Shown: piece after piece, positions 43,334-52,757 of the stretch | Numbering within the stretch: position 1 is the first letter of the stretch | Layout of the letters: the number at the start of each line of letters is the position of its first letter | Assembly: GCF_027364955.1 (NCBI RefSeq) | Contig: NZ_DAHXOI010000012.1 | Location: forward strand, 1-61,749 | Source: Ferrimicrobium sp. | GTDB taxonomy: Bacteria; Actinomycetota; Acidimicrobiia; Acidimicrobiales; Acidimicrobiaceae | DNA: 61,749 nt | Direction: 5' to 3' | The notes under the pieces: model-generated | The model's database searches: none | Seen by the model: the letters and a program-made list of their open reading frames with translations, nothing else | Told to the model about the DNA's origin: nothing | Made by a program: the position numbers and the translations under genes

Positions 43334-44218
43334 CTAGTCGTGGGCGAGCAGGCGAGGGGAACGTTGGACGAACCAAGCGCCGATGAGAATGAGCGCAGCC
43401 CCGATGGGCTGGTACCAGATGAGGCGCTCCTCCAGAATGAAGGCTCCCGCGAGGGTGGAGAAAATGGGCATCACTAAGGGGGTGAGTGAGGCACCTAATG
43501 CTCCGACTTGGTGGATGAGTGCGTAGTTCAGGATATAAGCAACACCTGTTCCCATCACTCCCAAGAGGAGGATCGCGATGATCGATCGCGGATTGATCGC
43601 TTGGGTGCCGTGCCAGAACAGCGGTAGGACGATGAGAGCTTCAGCGGCAGCCATGAGCAGTTGCCCTCCAGCGAGGCCAAGACGAGCCTCATCGGTAATG
43701 GGGATGATCTTGCGGACAACGACGAAACCGACCCCGTAGGAGACGGCGGCCAACAGGCAAGCAGCACTGCCAAGCAGCGATCCTGACGCAATATTGCCAC
43801 CCACGCCGAGCACGACCAGCACGCCAAGGAAGCCGAGGGCCAGTCCAAGGATACGCCGAGAGGAGGAGTGTTCGATTCCGGCGATGATCGCTACTGGGAA
43901 CGTGACCAACGGTGTCATCGCATTGAGAAGGCCTGCCAAGATGGCGCTGATATGGGTCTCTCCGTAGCCAAAGAGCACATAAGGAATCGTGTTCGAGACG
44001 GCTGCTGCGATGGCGAGCCTCCACCAGAGACCGCGACCATGCGGGAATTGGAGCCCTCGAGCATGGACGATGACGAGGATAACGGCGGAGCCCAAGAGAG
44101 TGCGGAGGAGTGCAATCTCAATGGGTGAAAAGCTTTCGACTCCCACCTTGATGAAGATGAAGGAACAGCCCCAGATGAGCGAGAGGCAAAGAAGCGTGAG
44201 CGTGGCTCGAGTATTCAC
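43334..44218 (-). CDS. EamA/DMT-family transporter
   Basis: A 294-residue membrane protein with ten hydrophobic segments in two EamA repeats, starting LTLLCLSLIWGCSFIFIKVG (first-repeat signature) and with a second-repeat PLVMPIFSTLAGAFILEERLIWYQ motif. Probably exports a small metabolite such as an amino acid or drug. Convergent with the MftD-like gene. Confidence 0.9.
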   Translation of the reverse strand: MNTRATLTLLCLSLIWGCSFIFIKVGVESFSPIEIALLRTLLGSAVILVIVHARGLQFPHGRGLWWRLAIAAAVSNTIPYVLFGYGETHISAILAGLLNAMTPLVTFPVAIIAGIEHSSSRRILGLALGFLGVLVVLGVGGNIASGSLLGSAACLLAAVSYGVGFVVVRKIIPITDEARLGLAGGQLLMAAAEALIVLPLFWHGTQAINPRSIIAILLLGVMGTGVAYILNYALIHQVGALGASLTPLVMPIFSTLAGAFILEERLIWYQPIGAALILIGAWFVQRSPRLLAHD

Positions 44219-44394
44219 GTCGCTGGTGCTATCAACGTATCGACCAAACTTTCCTTACCCGAGAGTCGGAGCTAGCCCAGCCCTAGCTGACGCCACCAGC
44301 TTACCGGTAGGGCAGGCCTCATCATTCTGATATTGGCTGGCCTCTCCTTTGCAGGGATTGGCGTCTAGGCCATCAGGGGAGTGTGCATGCAAAG

Positions 44395-44432
44395 ACACCA
44401 ACTCCCCCTCGTAGATGAGGGGGAGTTGGTGT
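44395..44432 (-). terminator. Terminator hairpin after the DoxX-like gene
   Basis: A perfect 16-bp stem (44395-44410 with 44417-44432) with a 6-nt loop, followed on the minus strand by CTTTG. It lies 36 bp past the DoxX-like stop. The T-run is short, so efficiency is uncertain. Confidence 0.65.
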
Positions 44433-44467
44433 GTGCCTTGGGGATGTGGATTAAGGTCTGTGGGTCT

Positions 44468-45109
44468 TCAGTTGGTTGAGTCTCGACTGATTGGGTCTCG
44501 GCTGATTGGGTCTTGAGTTGGGAGAGCACGCTGGTGCTGCCATGGGGTTCCCATCCGTGGAAGCAGGTAACGGTCAAGTCCTAGCCACCCAGCGTTCCTC
44601 CAGGCCAGTACGATGCCGATGCCAAGGATGATAAAGACGGGGTTCGTTGAGACAGCACCGGAAAAGACATAGGTGAAGTTCAATGCAAGGCCAAAGAAGG
44701 CAGCGATTGCACTAAAGGCACCAAGAACCAAGGCGATCCCGATCACCAACTCTGCGATTGCATCGACGCGTGCTACCAACAGATAGTGTGGGAGCACCCC
44801 ATGACGCAGTATCGTGACCCACCAGCCATAGGAGACCTGTGCATGGGGTCCCTTGGACTCAGCGATAGCACCAAGGGTAAAGCCCTTGACACCAAGGCCA
44901 CTCCTCCAGAACGCCGCCGACTCTGCTCCCCAGAGCTTGGAGGCACCTGCGTTAATCCACTCATAGCCCAACCAGAGCCGTACGATCAGCCAGATCCATG
45001 AGGCGGCCTTGCTGGCAAAGAGCCAACGAGCCGCTCGTGGCTCCTCGATATTGGTGACATCGGCCGTCTTGGTTGGTGTCGTTGTCTGATGATGCATGAA
45101 CTTGGTCAT
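44468..45109 (-). CDS. DoxX/DoxD-like membrane protein
   Basis: A 213-residue protein with about four hydrophobic segments. The start of the first (WLIVRLWLGYEWINAGASKLWG) and GALSAIAAFFGLALNFTYVFSG-like stretches fit the DoxX family, members of which include subunits of thiosulfate:quinone oxidoreductase and others of unknown role. ATG 45109 is chosen for the AAGGAGTGATC site; a longer frame from 45196 lacks one. The C-terminus holds a small repeat (DPISRDPISRD). Confidence 0.75.
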   Translation of the reverse strand: MTKFMHHQTTTPTKTADVTNIEEPRAARWLFASKAASWIWLIVRLWLGYEWINAGASKLWGAESAAFWRSGLGVKGFTLGAIAESKGPHAQVSYGWWVTILRHGVLPHYLLVARVDAIAELVIGIALVLGAFSAIAAFFGLALNFTYVFSGAVSTNPVFIILGIGIVLAWRNAGWLGLDRYLLPRMGTPWQHQRALPTQDPISRDPISRDSTN

Positions 45110-45274
45110 GATCACTCCTTCCACTCCCTGGCCCACCCGGGCTTCACCTACTCGTTTTAGGGATCGAACGGGGCAATACCCAGTGGCCTTGGACACAGCA
45201 AGGGCGGGACTTAGGGCCTTGGTGAGGAGTGGCGGAGAGCTATCCTTGCGTCTCTGCGAGACCTGCTCGGAAGG

Positions 45275-45877
45275 TTATGCCGTAGTAGGGTCGCTTGGGC
45301 GCTGGAGGAGTGCGACAAGGGAAGGTGCCGCGTGGCCGTGATCGGCGATGTCAGAGACCTTTGTGAGTGTTTCGATGGTGAACCCGTCAAAGGCCGACCG
45401 GATCTCGTCCTCATCGATGAGACGATCTCGGTCGGGTGGACCGGTCACGCCGAAGGAGTCGACATGATGACCGATGATATAGAGATGGCCACCAGGATTC
45501 ACGATTTCACGCAGATGGGCGTAGAGATCGAGGCGCGCGGGACGTGGGGGGTGGATATTTGCAAGGATCACGAGGCCAAAGCGATGTGGGTGGGCGAGGT
45601 ACGAGTACATGTCTTCGCAGACGGTCTCGATGGTCAGACCTTCATTCGCCGCAACGGTACGAAGTCGATCTAAGGCGACGTCAGCGAAGTCTACGGCGGT
45701 TACCTGGAAGCCCTCTCGAGCAAGGTAGAGAGCATTGCGACCCTCTCCGCAGCCAAGATCGAGTGCAGTTGTTGGCGCGATTGTAGCCATTGCCTCCTTG
45801 AGGGATGCGTCGGCGTCTGGAATCCAGAGCCGGTCGCTTTCACGGTAACGCTCGTTCCATTGGTCAGCTTCGCTCAT
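45275..45877 (-). CDS. SAM-dependent methyltransferase (TehB-like)
   Basis: A 200-residue class I methyltransferase. The SAM site is ALDLGCGEGRNALYLAREGF (motif I), followed by VTAVDFADVALDRLR. WNERYRESDRLW at the start is typical of the TehB/small-methyltransferase group. The substrate is unknown. ATG 45877 has AAGGAGGCGG upstream. The gene overlaps the end of the FAD oxidase by 14 nt, so the two are coupled. Confidence 0.88.
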   Translation of the reverse strand: MSEADQWNERYRESDRLWIPDADASLKEAMATIAPTTALDLGCGEGRNALYLAREGFQVTAVDFADVALDRLRTVAANEGLTIETVCEDMYSYLAHPHRFGLVILANIHPPRPARLDLYAHLREIVNPGGHLYIIGHHVDSFGVTGPPDRDRLIDEDEIRSAFDGFTIETLTKVSDIADHGHAAPSLVALLQRPSDPTTA

Positions 45878-47216
45878 ATCCGCCTCCTTGTGATGGGTCC
45901 AGCATAACATTTGGATTGACAACCCTTCCTGGGTTGAAGAGTTCAATCAGCTGAGAGAGACGATGACGTTCGCTAGCCGATCGCATCAGGGGGAGAACCC
46001 CCTTCTTGAGGGTACCAATACCGTGTTCGGCACTGATGGTGCCACCGAGGTCAACCGCCGCCTGATAGATCGCTCGAGAGGATGTTTCGAGGGAATGATC
46101 ATCGCCTACGAGGTTGATATGGAGGTTGCCGTCGCCGAGATGACCGAAGCAGACGCACTGAATGCGGGCATCCTGTGCTACCATTTGCGCCTGTCGGTAG
46201 AGGTCGCCGATGCGGTTGATTGGCACGGCGAGGTCGAGTTTGAGCGGTTTGCCAACCCTGGCCACCCACATTGCAATGTCTTCGCGCCAGGACCAGAGGC
46301 CATGAATCGCTTGTGTCGTGTCGGCGAGCACCCACTCTCGATCAAGGCTGAGATTGTCGAGGGTATCGACCAGTGAGGAGGTTGTTTCGAGAACCTCAAT
46401 AAGGAGTGCGCCGCCAGCCCCACGCTCCCAGGGTGGATTGGACGGGCTGAGGGCAATCGCCTCAGGTCCGAGGTATTCGATGGCGTTTACCGATGCTAGC
46501 TTGCCACGGAGCAACGTGCTGATAGCCACGCCCTCGTCGATCGACTCCAAAGGGGTGATGGCGACCGAGCGATGTTGTGATGTTGCCTGCAAACGCAGAG
46601 TTACCGAGGTGATCACGCCAAAGATGCCCTCGGAACCGATAAGCAGACGTTGCAACGATGGGCCCGTCGCGTCTTTAAGCAGGGTGTCGCGGCGCTCGAT
46701 TGTCGATCCATCGCCAAAAACACAGGAAAGGTTCACGACATTATCGGCCATTGGTCCGTAGCGTAGGACGTGGATCCCTCCTGCGTTGGTTGCCGTCATG
46801 CCACCAAGCGTCGCGGAGCCTCGAGAGGCGATGTCGACGCCAAAGCTGAATCCGTAACGGGCGATCTCTGACTGGAGCCGGGCGAGCGTTACGCCGGCTC
46901 CGACCGTCGCCGTCATCGACGCTGGATCGACGGCGATCGTGTCGAGGCGTTCGGTGGTGAGAAGAATCTCATGAGCAAGCGGAACGGATCCACCGGCAAG
47001 CGAGGTATTGCCTCCCTGTACGAGAAGGGTTGCACGGTGTTGACGTGCGGCCTGCACCAATTGAGCAACCTCATGGTGGGTACCGGGGCGCAGGAGTAGG
47101 TCAGTTGTGCCGATGACGCGACCAGTCCAGTCGTTGCAATACGGATCAATGATGTCCGGATCGGTCACGCAGACCCTGTCGGCGAAGGAGGTCGGCAGGT
47201 CGAGCGGTCGTGTCAC
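45864..47216 (-). CDS. FAD-linked oxidase, GlcD/D-lactate dehydrogenase family
   Basis: A 450-residue flavoprotein. The PCMH FAD-binding domain (about 38-215) has VQGGNTSLAGGSVPL, VGAGVTLARLQ, GVDIASRGSATLGGMTATNAGG and LIGSEGIFGVITSVTLRL. The C-terminal domain has CFGHLGDGNLHIN and EHGIGTLKKG, as in glycolate oxidase GlcD and D-lactate or D-2-hydroxyglutarate dehydrogenases. The exact hydroxy acid cannot be told. No GlcE or GlcF is adjacent. Confidence 0.93.
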   Translation of the reverse strand: MTRPLDLPTSFADRVCVTDPDIIDPYCNDWTGRVIGTTDLLLRPGTHHEVAQLVQAARQHRATLLVQGGNTSLAGGSVPLAHEILLTTERLDTIAVDPASMTATVGAGVTLARLQSEIARYGFSFGVDIASRGSATLGGMTATNAGGIHVLRYGPMADNVVNLSCVFGDGSTIERRDTLLKDATGPSLQRLLIGSEGIFGVITSVTLRLQATSQHRSVAITPLESIDEGVAISTLLRGKLASVNAIEYLGPEAIALSPSNPPWERGAGGALLIEVLETTSSLVDTLDNLSLDREWVLADTTQAIHGLWSWREDIAMWVARVGKPLKLDLAVPINRIGDLYRQAQMVAQDARIQCVCFGHLGDGNLHINLVGDDHSLETSSRAIYQAAVDLGGTISAEHGIGTLKKGVLPLMRSASERHRLSQLIELFNPGRVVNPNVMLDPSQGGGYERS

Positions 47217-47424
47217 GGGTTTACTCTAATGGAGACCGAGATTGCTTGTTGTCGCGACAGGGGTGCCGAGGCATTCGCAACCGCTTCTCAACCCAGGCGA
47301 CACGAGGGTGCACCCTGTCCAGGAGCAGGAGAGCCCCAACGATGGGAGTCATTGCCTATCCCAGACGATAAAGAAAATTCCCGGTAGGTGCAAGCAAGAA
47401 TTGCTATCTGCTATTGTAGATTGC

Positions 47425-48393
47425 GTGAAGGGTTCTCGAATTCGGATGGTGGTAGCGACGGGGATGAGTGCCCTGGTGCTGAGTGCGTGCGGTGCGTCAA
47501 CGGGGGCGTCGCCTGTCTCACATCAGACAGCGAATGTCGCCTACGCTGGATCGTTGCAATTATTGAATGAAGGGACCATTGGACCTGCCTTTGCCAAGAC
47601 CAGCGGATATGGTTATCTTGGGAGGGGTGCTGGATCTTTTGGTCTGGCTAAGGAGATCGTTGCTGGAGAGATTTCCCCGAATGTTTTTGAGAGCATCGGA
47701 GCTGCTCCGATCGCCGAACTCGAGCCGTCGAAGACTTCCTGGTATGTCTCCTTTGCCGCTTCTCCGATCGTGGTGGCTTATAACCCCCACACCTCCTATG
47801 CCCCGACTCTTAAAAAAATTAGCCAAGGAAAGCTTCCGATCTCCCGGCTCTTCGGCCTCCTCGACGCGAAAGGGTTCCTCCTCGGTCGCACCAACCCCAA
47901 TACAGATCCCCAGGGTCAGGCCTTCTATGAGATGGTCGAACTCGCTGTCAGGCGCATGCATCTCCCATCGAGTCTCGTGACGGGGATCCTTGGCGCTCTC
48001 GACAACCCGGCCGAGGTCTTTTCGGAGACCTCACTTGAGGCACGATTAGAGGCTGGCCAACTCGATGCCGCGAGTGCATTTCAGTCACAGGCGATCCAAC
48101 TCCACCTGCCCTACATTGCGTTGCCTGCCGCGATCAACTTCGGGAATCCGCGTCTTGCTAAGGACTATGCCAGCGCACGGCTCACCCTTACCGATGGTGC
48201 CGTCGTGCATGGAGTACCGTTGCTTGTTGATGCGACGGTACTGGGACATTACGACGCGCGTGCCGCTGACGCTTTTGTTCGGTACCAGCTTGAATCCTTG
48301 GGTCGGCGGGCATTCATCCACGCAGGTTACACCGTCTTTAAGCCCATCTTTGTGGGTGCCGATGTCCCACGATCTGTTCGGAATGCAGACTAA
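47425..48393 (+). CDS. Molybdate/tungstate ABC transporter binding lipoprotein (WtpA/ModA-like)
   Basis: A 322-residue lipoprotein; signal peptide RMVVATGMSALVLSAC with the lipidated Cys about 24. The body fits the WtpA-type oxyanion-binding family: GAGSFGLAKEI, WYVSFAASPIVVAYNP and LLGRTNPNTDPQGQAFYEMV. It would catch molybdate or tungstate outside the cell. The start is taken as GTG 47425, just before the signal peptide; a longer frame from 47242 has no signal. It overlaps the permease by 32 nt and heads a four-gene operon. Confidence 0.88.
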   Translation: MKGSRIRMVVATGMSALVLSACGASTGASPVSHQTANVAYAGSLQLLNEGTIGPAFAKTSGYGYLGRGAGSFGLAKEIVAGEISPNVFESIGAAPIAELEPSKTSWYVSFAASPIVVAYNPHTSYAPTLKKISQGKLPISRLFGLLDAKGFLLGRTNPNTDPQGQAFYEMVELAVRRMHLPSSLVTGILGALDNPAEVFSETSLEARLEAGQLDAASAFQSQAIQLHLPYIALPAAINFGNPRLAKDYASARLTLTDGAVVHGVPLLVDATVLGHYDARAADAFVRYQLESLGRRAFIHAGYTVFKPIFVGADVPRSVRNAD

Positions 48394-49186
48394 CGTCCAC
48401 CCGTCGATCCGACCTGCGACGTGGGCGTCGTGGCTCGCGGTTGCCTCCACCATCGTGATCTGGTTGGTTCTTGTTGGACCCCTCATCACCTTGGTGCTGA
48501 AGGTCTCACCATCCGAGATCGTGACGGCGCTGCGCCAACCAGGAGCCCTCTCACCCCTCGGAGTCTCTGTCGGCTCGGCGCTTATCGCCCTGTTGATCCT
48601 GGTATTGTTGGGTACGCCGCTCGCCTACACCTTGGCACGATCACCGAGGCGCGGAGTTCGTTGGTTAGAGGCAGGGATGTTGTTGATGTTGTTGATGCCC
48701 CCCCTGGTCATCGGGCTTCTTCTTGTCTTCATGCTGGGTCCGCTCACGCCGTTGGGTGGGTTGTTGGCACACGTCCATTTGTCCGCGACGAACACCTTCT
48801 TTGCCCTCATCGTTGCCGAGGTCTATGAGGCCGCGCCGTATTACGTGCTTGGAGCCCAGTCGACTTTTGTCGGTCTCGATCAGGGCATGCTTGACCAAGC
48901 CTCTCTCCTTGGTGACACTCCGAGACAGCGCTTTTTTCGGATCTCATTGCCGCTTTCGCTGCCACAACTCACCTCGAGTCTCGCCATCGCATGGGCGCGA
49001 GCGATCGGAGCGTTTGGTGCCGTCATCATCATCGCCTACCACCCGTATGGTCTGCCGATGCAGGTTTGGACGACACTCAACGAGGTAGGGCTGCAGAGGG
49101 CACTACCCTATGCGCTCGTGCTTTTGGTCGTCTCGTTGCCGTTCCCTTTGCTGGCATTTTTCTGGAGTCGGCGTGCTCGCCGTTGA
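48362..49186 (+). CDS. Molybdate/tungstate ABC transporter permease
   Basis: A 274-residue permease with about six membrane segments and the EAA-like loop DQASLLGDTPRQRFFRISLPLSLPQ. Its place between a WtpA/ModA-like binding protein and an ATPase with a molybdate-type C-terminus sets its role. The start is ATG 48362; ATG 48383 is possible. A longer frame from 48065 overlaps the binding-protein gene in another frame and is rejected. Confidence 0.93.
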   Translation: MSHDLFGMQTNVHPSIRPATWASWLAVASTIVIWLVLVGPLITLVLKVSPSEIVTALRQPGALSPLGVSVGSALIALLILVLLGTPLAYTLARSPRRGVRWLEAGMLLMLLMPPLVIGLLLVFMLGPLTPLGGLLAHVHLSATNTFFALIVAEVYEAAPYYVLGAQSTFVGLDQGMLDQASLLGDTPRQRFFRISLPLSLPQLTSSLAIAWARAIGAFGAVIIIAYHPYGLPMQVWTTLNEVGLQRALPYALVLLVVSLPFPLLAFFWSRRARR

Positions 49187-50192
49187 CTTTGCGATCACTC
49201 GACAGGAACAGACCATCGCATACTCCTTTGAGGCTAAACCCAGCCGAAGGCTGGGTATCTTTGGCCCCTCTGGCGCGGGGAAGACCACCGCAGTGGAGAT
49301 TGCCGCTGGGCTTGCGATCCCGACGACGGGCCGTGTGACGCTCGGCGGACGTGTCCTGACCCAGCTGGGTGCGACTGGGCAACACGTTCTTGTGGCACCG
49401 CACGAGCGCCAGATCGGTCTCATCAGTCAACGTCCGCACCTGTTTCCCCATCTCAGCGTGCGTGACAATCTACTCTACGGCAAGGACCAGCACTCGCTGG
49501 TGCCATTGTTGCCGATGATCGAGCGGTTGGAGTTGGGGCCTCTGCTCTCCGCACGACCGCATCAGCTCTCGGGAGGCGAGGCACAACGTGTCGCCATCGC
49601 TCGTACCCTTGGACGATCTAACCGGGCGCTCTTACTCGACGAGCCCTTCCAGGGACTCGACGATCGCCTGCGCCAAGAGTTGCTTGTTTTGCTCGATGAA
49701 CTGCTGAGTCCCCTTGAGATTCCGGTTGTGGTGGTGGCCCATGAATTGGAGCTTGTCGCCCAGTTTGCCGATGATCTCGTCGTTGTGGAACATGGCCGTT
49801 CCCTTGGATCAGGAGCGCTTGCTACGTTGTTGCGAGAGCCGTCGACCGTTGCGATGGCGAAGATACTTGGCTATACGAGTTTTGTCGCTATCGATGAGCT
49901 GTCTCGTATCGGGGTCCGTCCGGACCGTGTCATCGCTCAGGCGGATCCAGCCCGTGGGTGCGTGCTCCCAGTCTCAATTCTGTCCGCACGTGACGTCGGC
50001 ACTGGCGTGCGTTATCGGCTACGACTCGCAGACCAGGAGCTCCTCGTGACCTTTGCCGATAACCGGCTCACCGAGAGCGATCAGCCAAGCGTGACGGTGT
50101 TGGATCCCCCGGTGTTTGGCAATGACGATCGATGTCTCGGGCGCTGGTCCTGCACCTCATCGGCTGGCGGCTATGGAAGGAGCGAACGATGA
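49173..50192 (+). CDS. Molybdate/tungstate ABC transporter ATPase (ModC-like)
   Basis: A 339-residue ATPase. Walker A GPSGAGKTT (about 30-38), signature LSGGEAQRVAIARTL, Walker B ALLLDEPFQGLD, switch His in VVAHELEL. A C-terminal regulatory TOBE/Mop-like domain follows (about 270-335). The start is GTG 49173 (VLAVDFAITRQ) with GGAGT upstream, overlapping the permease end by 14 nt. Confidence 0.93.
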   Translation: MLAVDFAITRQEQTIAYSFEAKPSRRLGIFGPSGAGKTTAVEIAAGLAIPTTGRVTLGGRVLTQLGATGQHVLVAPHERQIGLISQRPHLFPHLSVRDNLLYGKDQHSLVPLLPMIERLELGPLLSARPHQLSGGEAQRVAIARTLGRSNRALLLDEPFQGLDDRLRQELLVLLDELLSPLEIPVVVVAHELELVAQFADDLVVVEHGRSLGSGALATLLREPSTVAMAKILGYTSFVAIDELSRIGVRPDRVIAQADPARGCVLPVSILSARDVGTGVRYRLRLADQELLVTFADNRLTESDQPSVTVLDPPVFGNDDRCLGRWSCTSSAGGYGRSER

Positions 50193-51280
50193 GAGGCGAT
50201 CGGATGCGGCTTGCCCGCATTGGCTTGGGGCTTTCCCAACAGCAGTTGGCTGCTCAGGTCGGGGTGTCACGTCAAGCGATCGCCGCTATCGAGGCTGGTC
50301 TCTCTGATCCATCCCTGAAGTCGGCGATCGCATTGGCAAGGGCGCTGGGAGTAGGGGTGGAGGAGTTGTTCTCCGTAGCCGTGAGGTATCCCGAGGTGGT
50401 GGCGACCTCACTCGCACCAGAACTCACGGCCTCTCGAGCCGACTTTTCCTGGGTCAACGGTCGTGCCGTTGCGCTGCCACTTGCTGGCGATCACAGCCTC
50501 AATGTGGGCTTTGGGGCCGCTGGCGCGACCATCTCTTCGTCGACAGCGGGTTCCGCGGACTCGCCGTCTGGACAAGCGAGTCCGCGCCGTCTTGGTGACG
50601 TTGCCCTGAATCCGAATCGCGAGGTGCCACCTGCGCTGATTATCGCTGGCTGTGACCCAGCACTGGCGCTGCTGCCCAGTATTTTTGCCAACGTTGACCC
50701 GCGAATCGGGTGTCTCTGGTGGCCAGCGTCGAATGGAGAGGCGCTGGATCTCTTGCGTCGTGGCCTCATCCATGCAGCCGGATTCCATGTTGCTGATGGC
50801 GCACCCTATCCGAAGGTTGACGCTGAGCTGTTCCGATTCGCACGTTGGCGCGAGGGATTGGCCTATCGATCTGAGTCTCCAACGCCGGCGAAGATTGAAC
50901 AGGGGCTGCGCCTTGCGAATCGGCAACCGGGCTCGGAGGCGCGTCACATGGTCGACGAAGTGCTCAGTGAGTTGGGCGTGTCGGGTGAAGCCGTGACTGG
51001 TTATGACTCTGCTCTCTCGGCCCACGCACTGGTTGGCAGTGCCATCGTGTCGCGGGTTGCGGATTTTGGTGTCACGATCGAGCCCGTGGCGCTCGAGTTT
51101 GGGCTCAACTTCCAGGCGCGAGCGACCGAAGATTTCGTCCTGGCGATCCCGGCGGGGCACATCTCGACGCCTGAGATCAGAGCACTCTTCCGAGCACTGA
51201 CGAGCCAAGAGTTGCGATCCCAGCTAGGGGCGATTCGGGGCTATCTTGAGGTCGAGCGCAGTGGCGAGCCGATGGGCTGA
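50189..51280 (+). CDS. XRE-family regulator fused to a binding-protein-like domain
   Basis: A 363-residue one-component regulator. N-terminal XRE helix-turn-helix (about 5-60: LSQQQLAAQVGVSRQAIAAIEAG). The rest (about 130-360) resembles the PBP-like domain found in molybdate-linked regulators and molybdopterin-biosynthesis proteins: LIIAGCDPALALLP, HAAGFHVADG and TGYDSALSAHALVGSAIVSRVADFGV. It probably senses the oxyanion or a cofactor and controls the preceding operon. ATG 50189 overlaps the ATPase stop (ATGA) with AAGGAG upstream. Confidence 0.85.
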   Translation: MRGDRMRLARIGLGLSQQQLAAQVGVSRQAIAAIEAGLSDPSLKSAIALARALGVGVEELFSVAVRYPEVVATSLAPELTASRADFSWVNGRAVALPLAGDHSLNVGFGAAGATISSSTAGSADSPSGQASPRRLGDVALNPNREVPPALIIAGCDPALALLPSIFANVDPRIGCLWWPASNGEALDLLRRGLIHAAGFHVADGAPYPKVDAELFRFARWREGLAYRSESPTPAKIEQGLRLANRQPGSEARHMVDEVLSELGVSGEAVTGYDSALSAHALVGSAIVSRVADFGVTIEPVALEFGLNFQARATEDFVLAIPAGHISTPEIRALFRALTSQELRSQLGAIRGYLEVERSGEPMG

Positions 51281-51334
51281 CGAGCGACAACTCCAAGACC
51301 TGATGCCGAGCTGTGGGTGTGTTCGCCCCTCGAC

Positions 51335-51363
51335 TTTGTCTGTAGTTGATGGGTCGCTATGAT
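51335..51363 (+). promoter_or_regulatory. Candidate promoter for a leaderless mRNA
   Basis: TTTGTC (51335-51340), 17 bp, then TATGAT (51358-51363). The ATG at 51370 begins 6 nt after the -10, and no Shine-Dalgarno site is present. Confidence 0.4.
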
Positions 51364-51369
51364 GAAAGC

Positions 51370-51789
51370 ATGGACGAGGCTATCGCAGCGAATCAACAGT
51401 GCATGATCAATCAACCCCCATCAGCGTCACGCTACGATGCTTTGGCGAGAAAGATTCTTCGTATCCCCGACGTTCGTCCTACGGTGCGCCGCGAGGAGGC
51501 CGCTGAGCGACTTTTTAGTCTGGCGATGGTTATCTCTGGACTGCGATGCACCTTGAGCTACGTTATTGTTCCGTTCATTCTCCCGGCTCTCGGGATCGGT
51601 GCTCTCGCTGGTTTTGGCCCCGAGATCGGCATCCCGATCGGTGTCGCTGCTCTCTTCTTCGATGTGAAGGGAATACGGCGTTTCTGGGTCGCGAACCATA
51701 AGTGGCGCTGGCAGATGAGTTTCATCTATCTAGCGGTGATCGGACTGGTGCTCTATCTCGTGATCGCTGATATCGTAGCGCTGCTCTAA
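51370..51789 (+). CDS. Small membrane protein, unknown function
   Basis: A 139-residue protein with a charged N-terminus (about 1-45) and three hydrophobic segments (about 48-72, 78-94, 113-136). No family is recognised. ATG 51370 is chosen because a TATGAT hexamer sits 6 nt upstream; ATG 51346 is possible. It stands alone between the molybdate operon and a convergent rhodanese gene. Confidence 0.65.
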   Translation: MDEAIAANQQCMINQPPSASRYDALARKILRIPDVRPTVRREEAAERLFSLAMVISGLRCTLSYVIVPFILPALGIGALAGFGPEIGIPIGVAALFFDVKGIRRFWVANHKWRWQMSFIYLAVIGLVLYLVIADIVALL

Positions 51790-51877
51790 GCCGCCCTTAT
51801 CGACGGTGCCGATAGCCGCTGCTCTCGGTGGCACAGGAGTAACGAAGGCGATCGGTGGCCTCTGCAAAGCGCTGGAC

Positions 51878-52708
51878 CTATGTTTGACAGGGCTGCGTGC
51901 AGATTGGATGGGATGGGTCGCTGGACCACCCTGAATAGGAGGGGGGATAGAGCTTGATGTCACGACCTAAGGCTCGGAACGCCAATACCAGCGTGCATGC
52001 GGTAACCCCCGACCCACAGTAGGCGACGATGACCCGGTCGCTGGCGAGGAGGGATTGTAGCTCTGGATCTGCAGTGACATCGATGGCAGCCTCGATCCTG
52101 TCGAGGATGCTCTGCCACGGGAACGACTGTGCACCTGGGATGTGGCCACCTACTCGGTCAATCGGCTCTTCGTTGCCGAGGTAGCGAGCCTGGGCGCGGG
52201 CATCGAGTAACAGATACTCGGAGGTTGCTGCCTCGATCTCTTCGGTGGTGGCGATACGTTCGGTTGGCCATTGCTCGAGTGATGGAACCCAGGGGGCAGC
52301 TGGGACTGGAAGGCAGGGTGTGGTACACAGGTCGGTGGCTGCCAACTGCTGGATCCCACCCCACAGAACATAGGCTTCGATGCCGAGCACATCGAGCATC
52401 CACCAGAGTCTGGCTGCGATCGAACCGCGAGCATCATCCATGACGAGTACCTTCGTCGTAGGTTGGATGCCGAGCGCCGCGAGGGAATAGGCAAATTGCT
52501 CTGGTGATGGGAGTGGATGGCGGCCAGCAGTCGCCTTGCCGGGCTGGGTGGCGACGGTATCCAGGTCGACGAAGATCGCACCAGGGTAGTGCCCTTCGAG
52601 ATAGCTCGTGCGGCCATTGCGGCCGTCAAGATACCACCGAACGTCAAGCACAACCGGGTGGGAGAGACGTTTAATGTGGTCGTGTTCGATAAACGGTGCG
52701 CGATTCAT
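51878..52708 (-). CDS. Sulfurtransferase with two rhodanese domains
   Basis: A 276-residue tandem rhodanese, like thiosulfate or 3-mercaptopyruvate sulfurtransferases. The N-terminal inactive domain has LDVRWYLDGRNGRTSYLEGHYPGAIFVDLD (shown in part: SYLEGHYPGAIFVDLD); the C-terminal domain has LLLDARAQARYLG and the active loop VIVAYCGSGVTACT with the catalytic Cys. The loop CGSGVTA fits either subgroup (thiosulfate or mercaptopyruvate). Confidence 0.93.
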   Translation of the reverse strand: MNRAPFIEHDHIKRLSHPVVLDVRWYLDGRNGRTSYLEGHYPGAIFVDLDTVATQPGKATAGRHPLPSPEQFAYSLAALGIQPTTKVLVMDDARGSIAARLWWMLDVLGIEAYVLWGGIQQLAATDLCTTPCLPVPAAPWVPSLEQWPTERIATTEEIEAATSEYLLLDARAQARYLGNEEPIDRVGGHIPGAQSFPWQSILDRIEAAIDVTADPELQSLLASDRVIVAYCGSGVTACTLVLAFRALGRDIKLYPPSYSGWSSDPSHPICTQPCQT

Positions 52709-52757
52709 AAGGTCACCTTAGGCTGAGCGAGGATCCAGCAGTTGTGCGATCCTCTCA

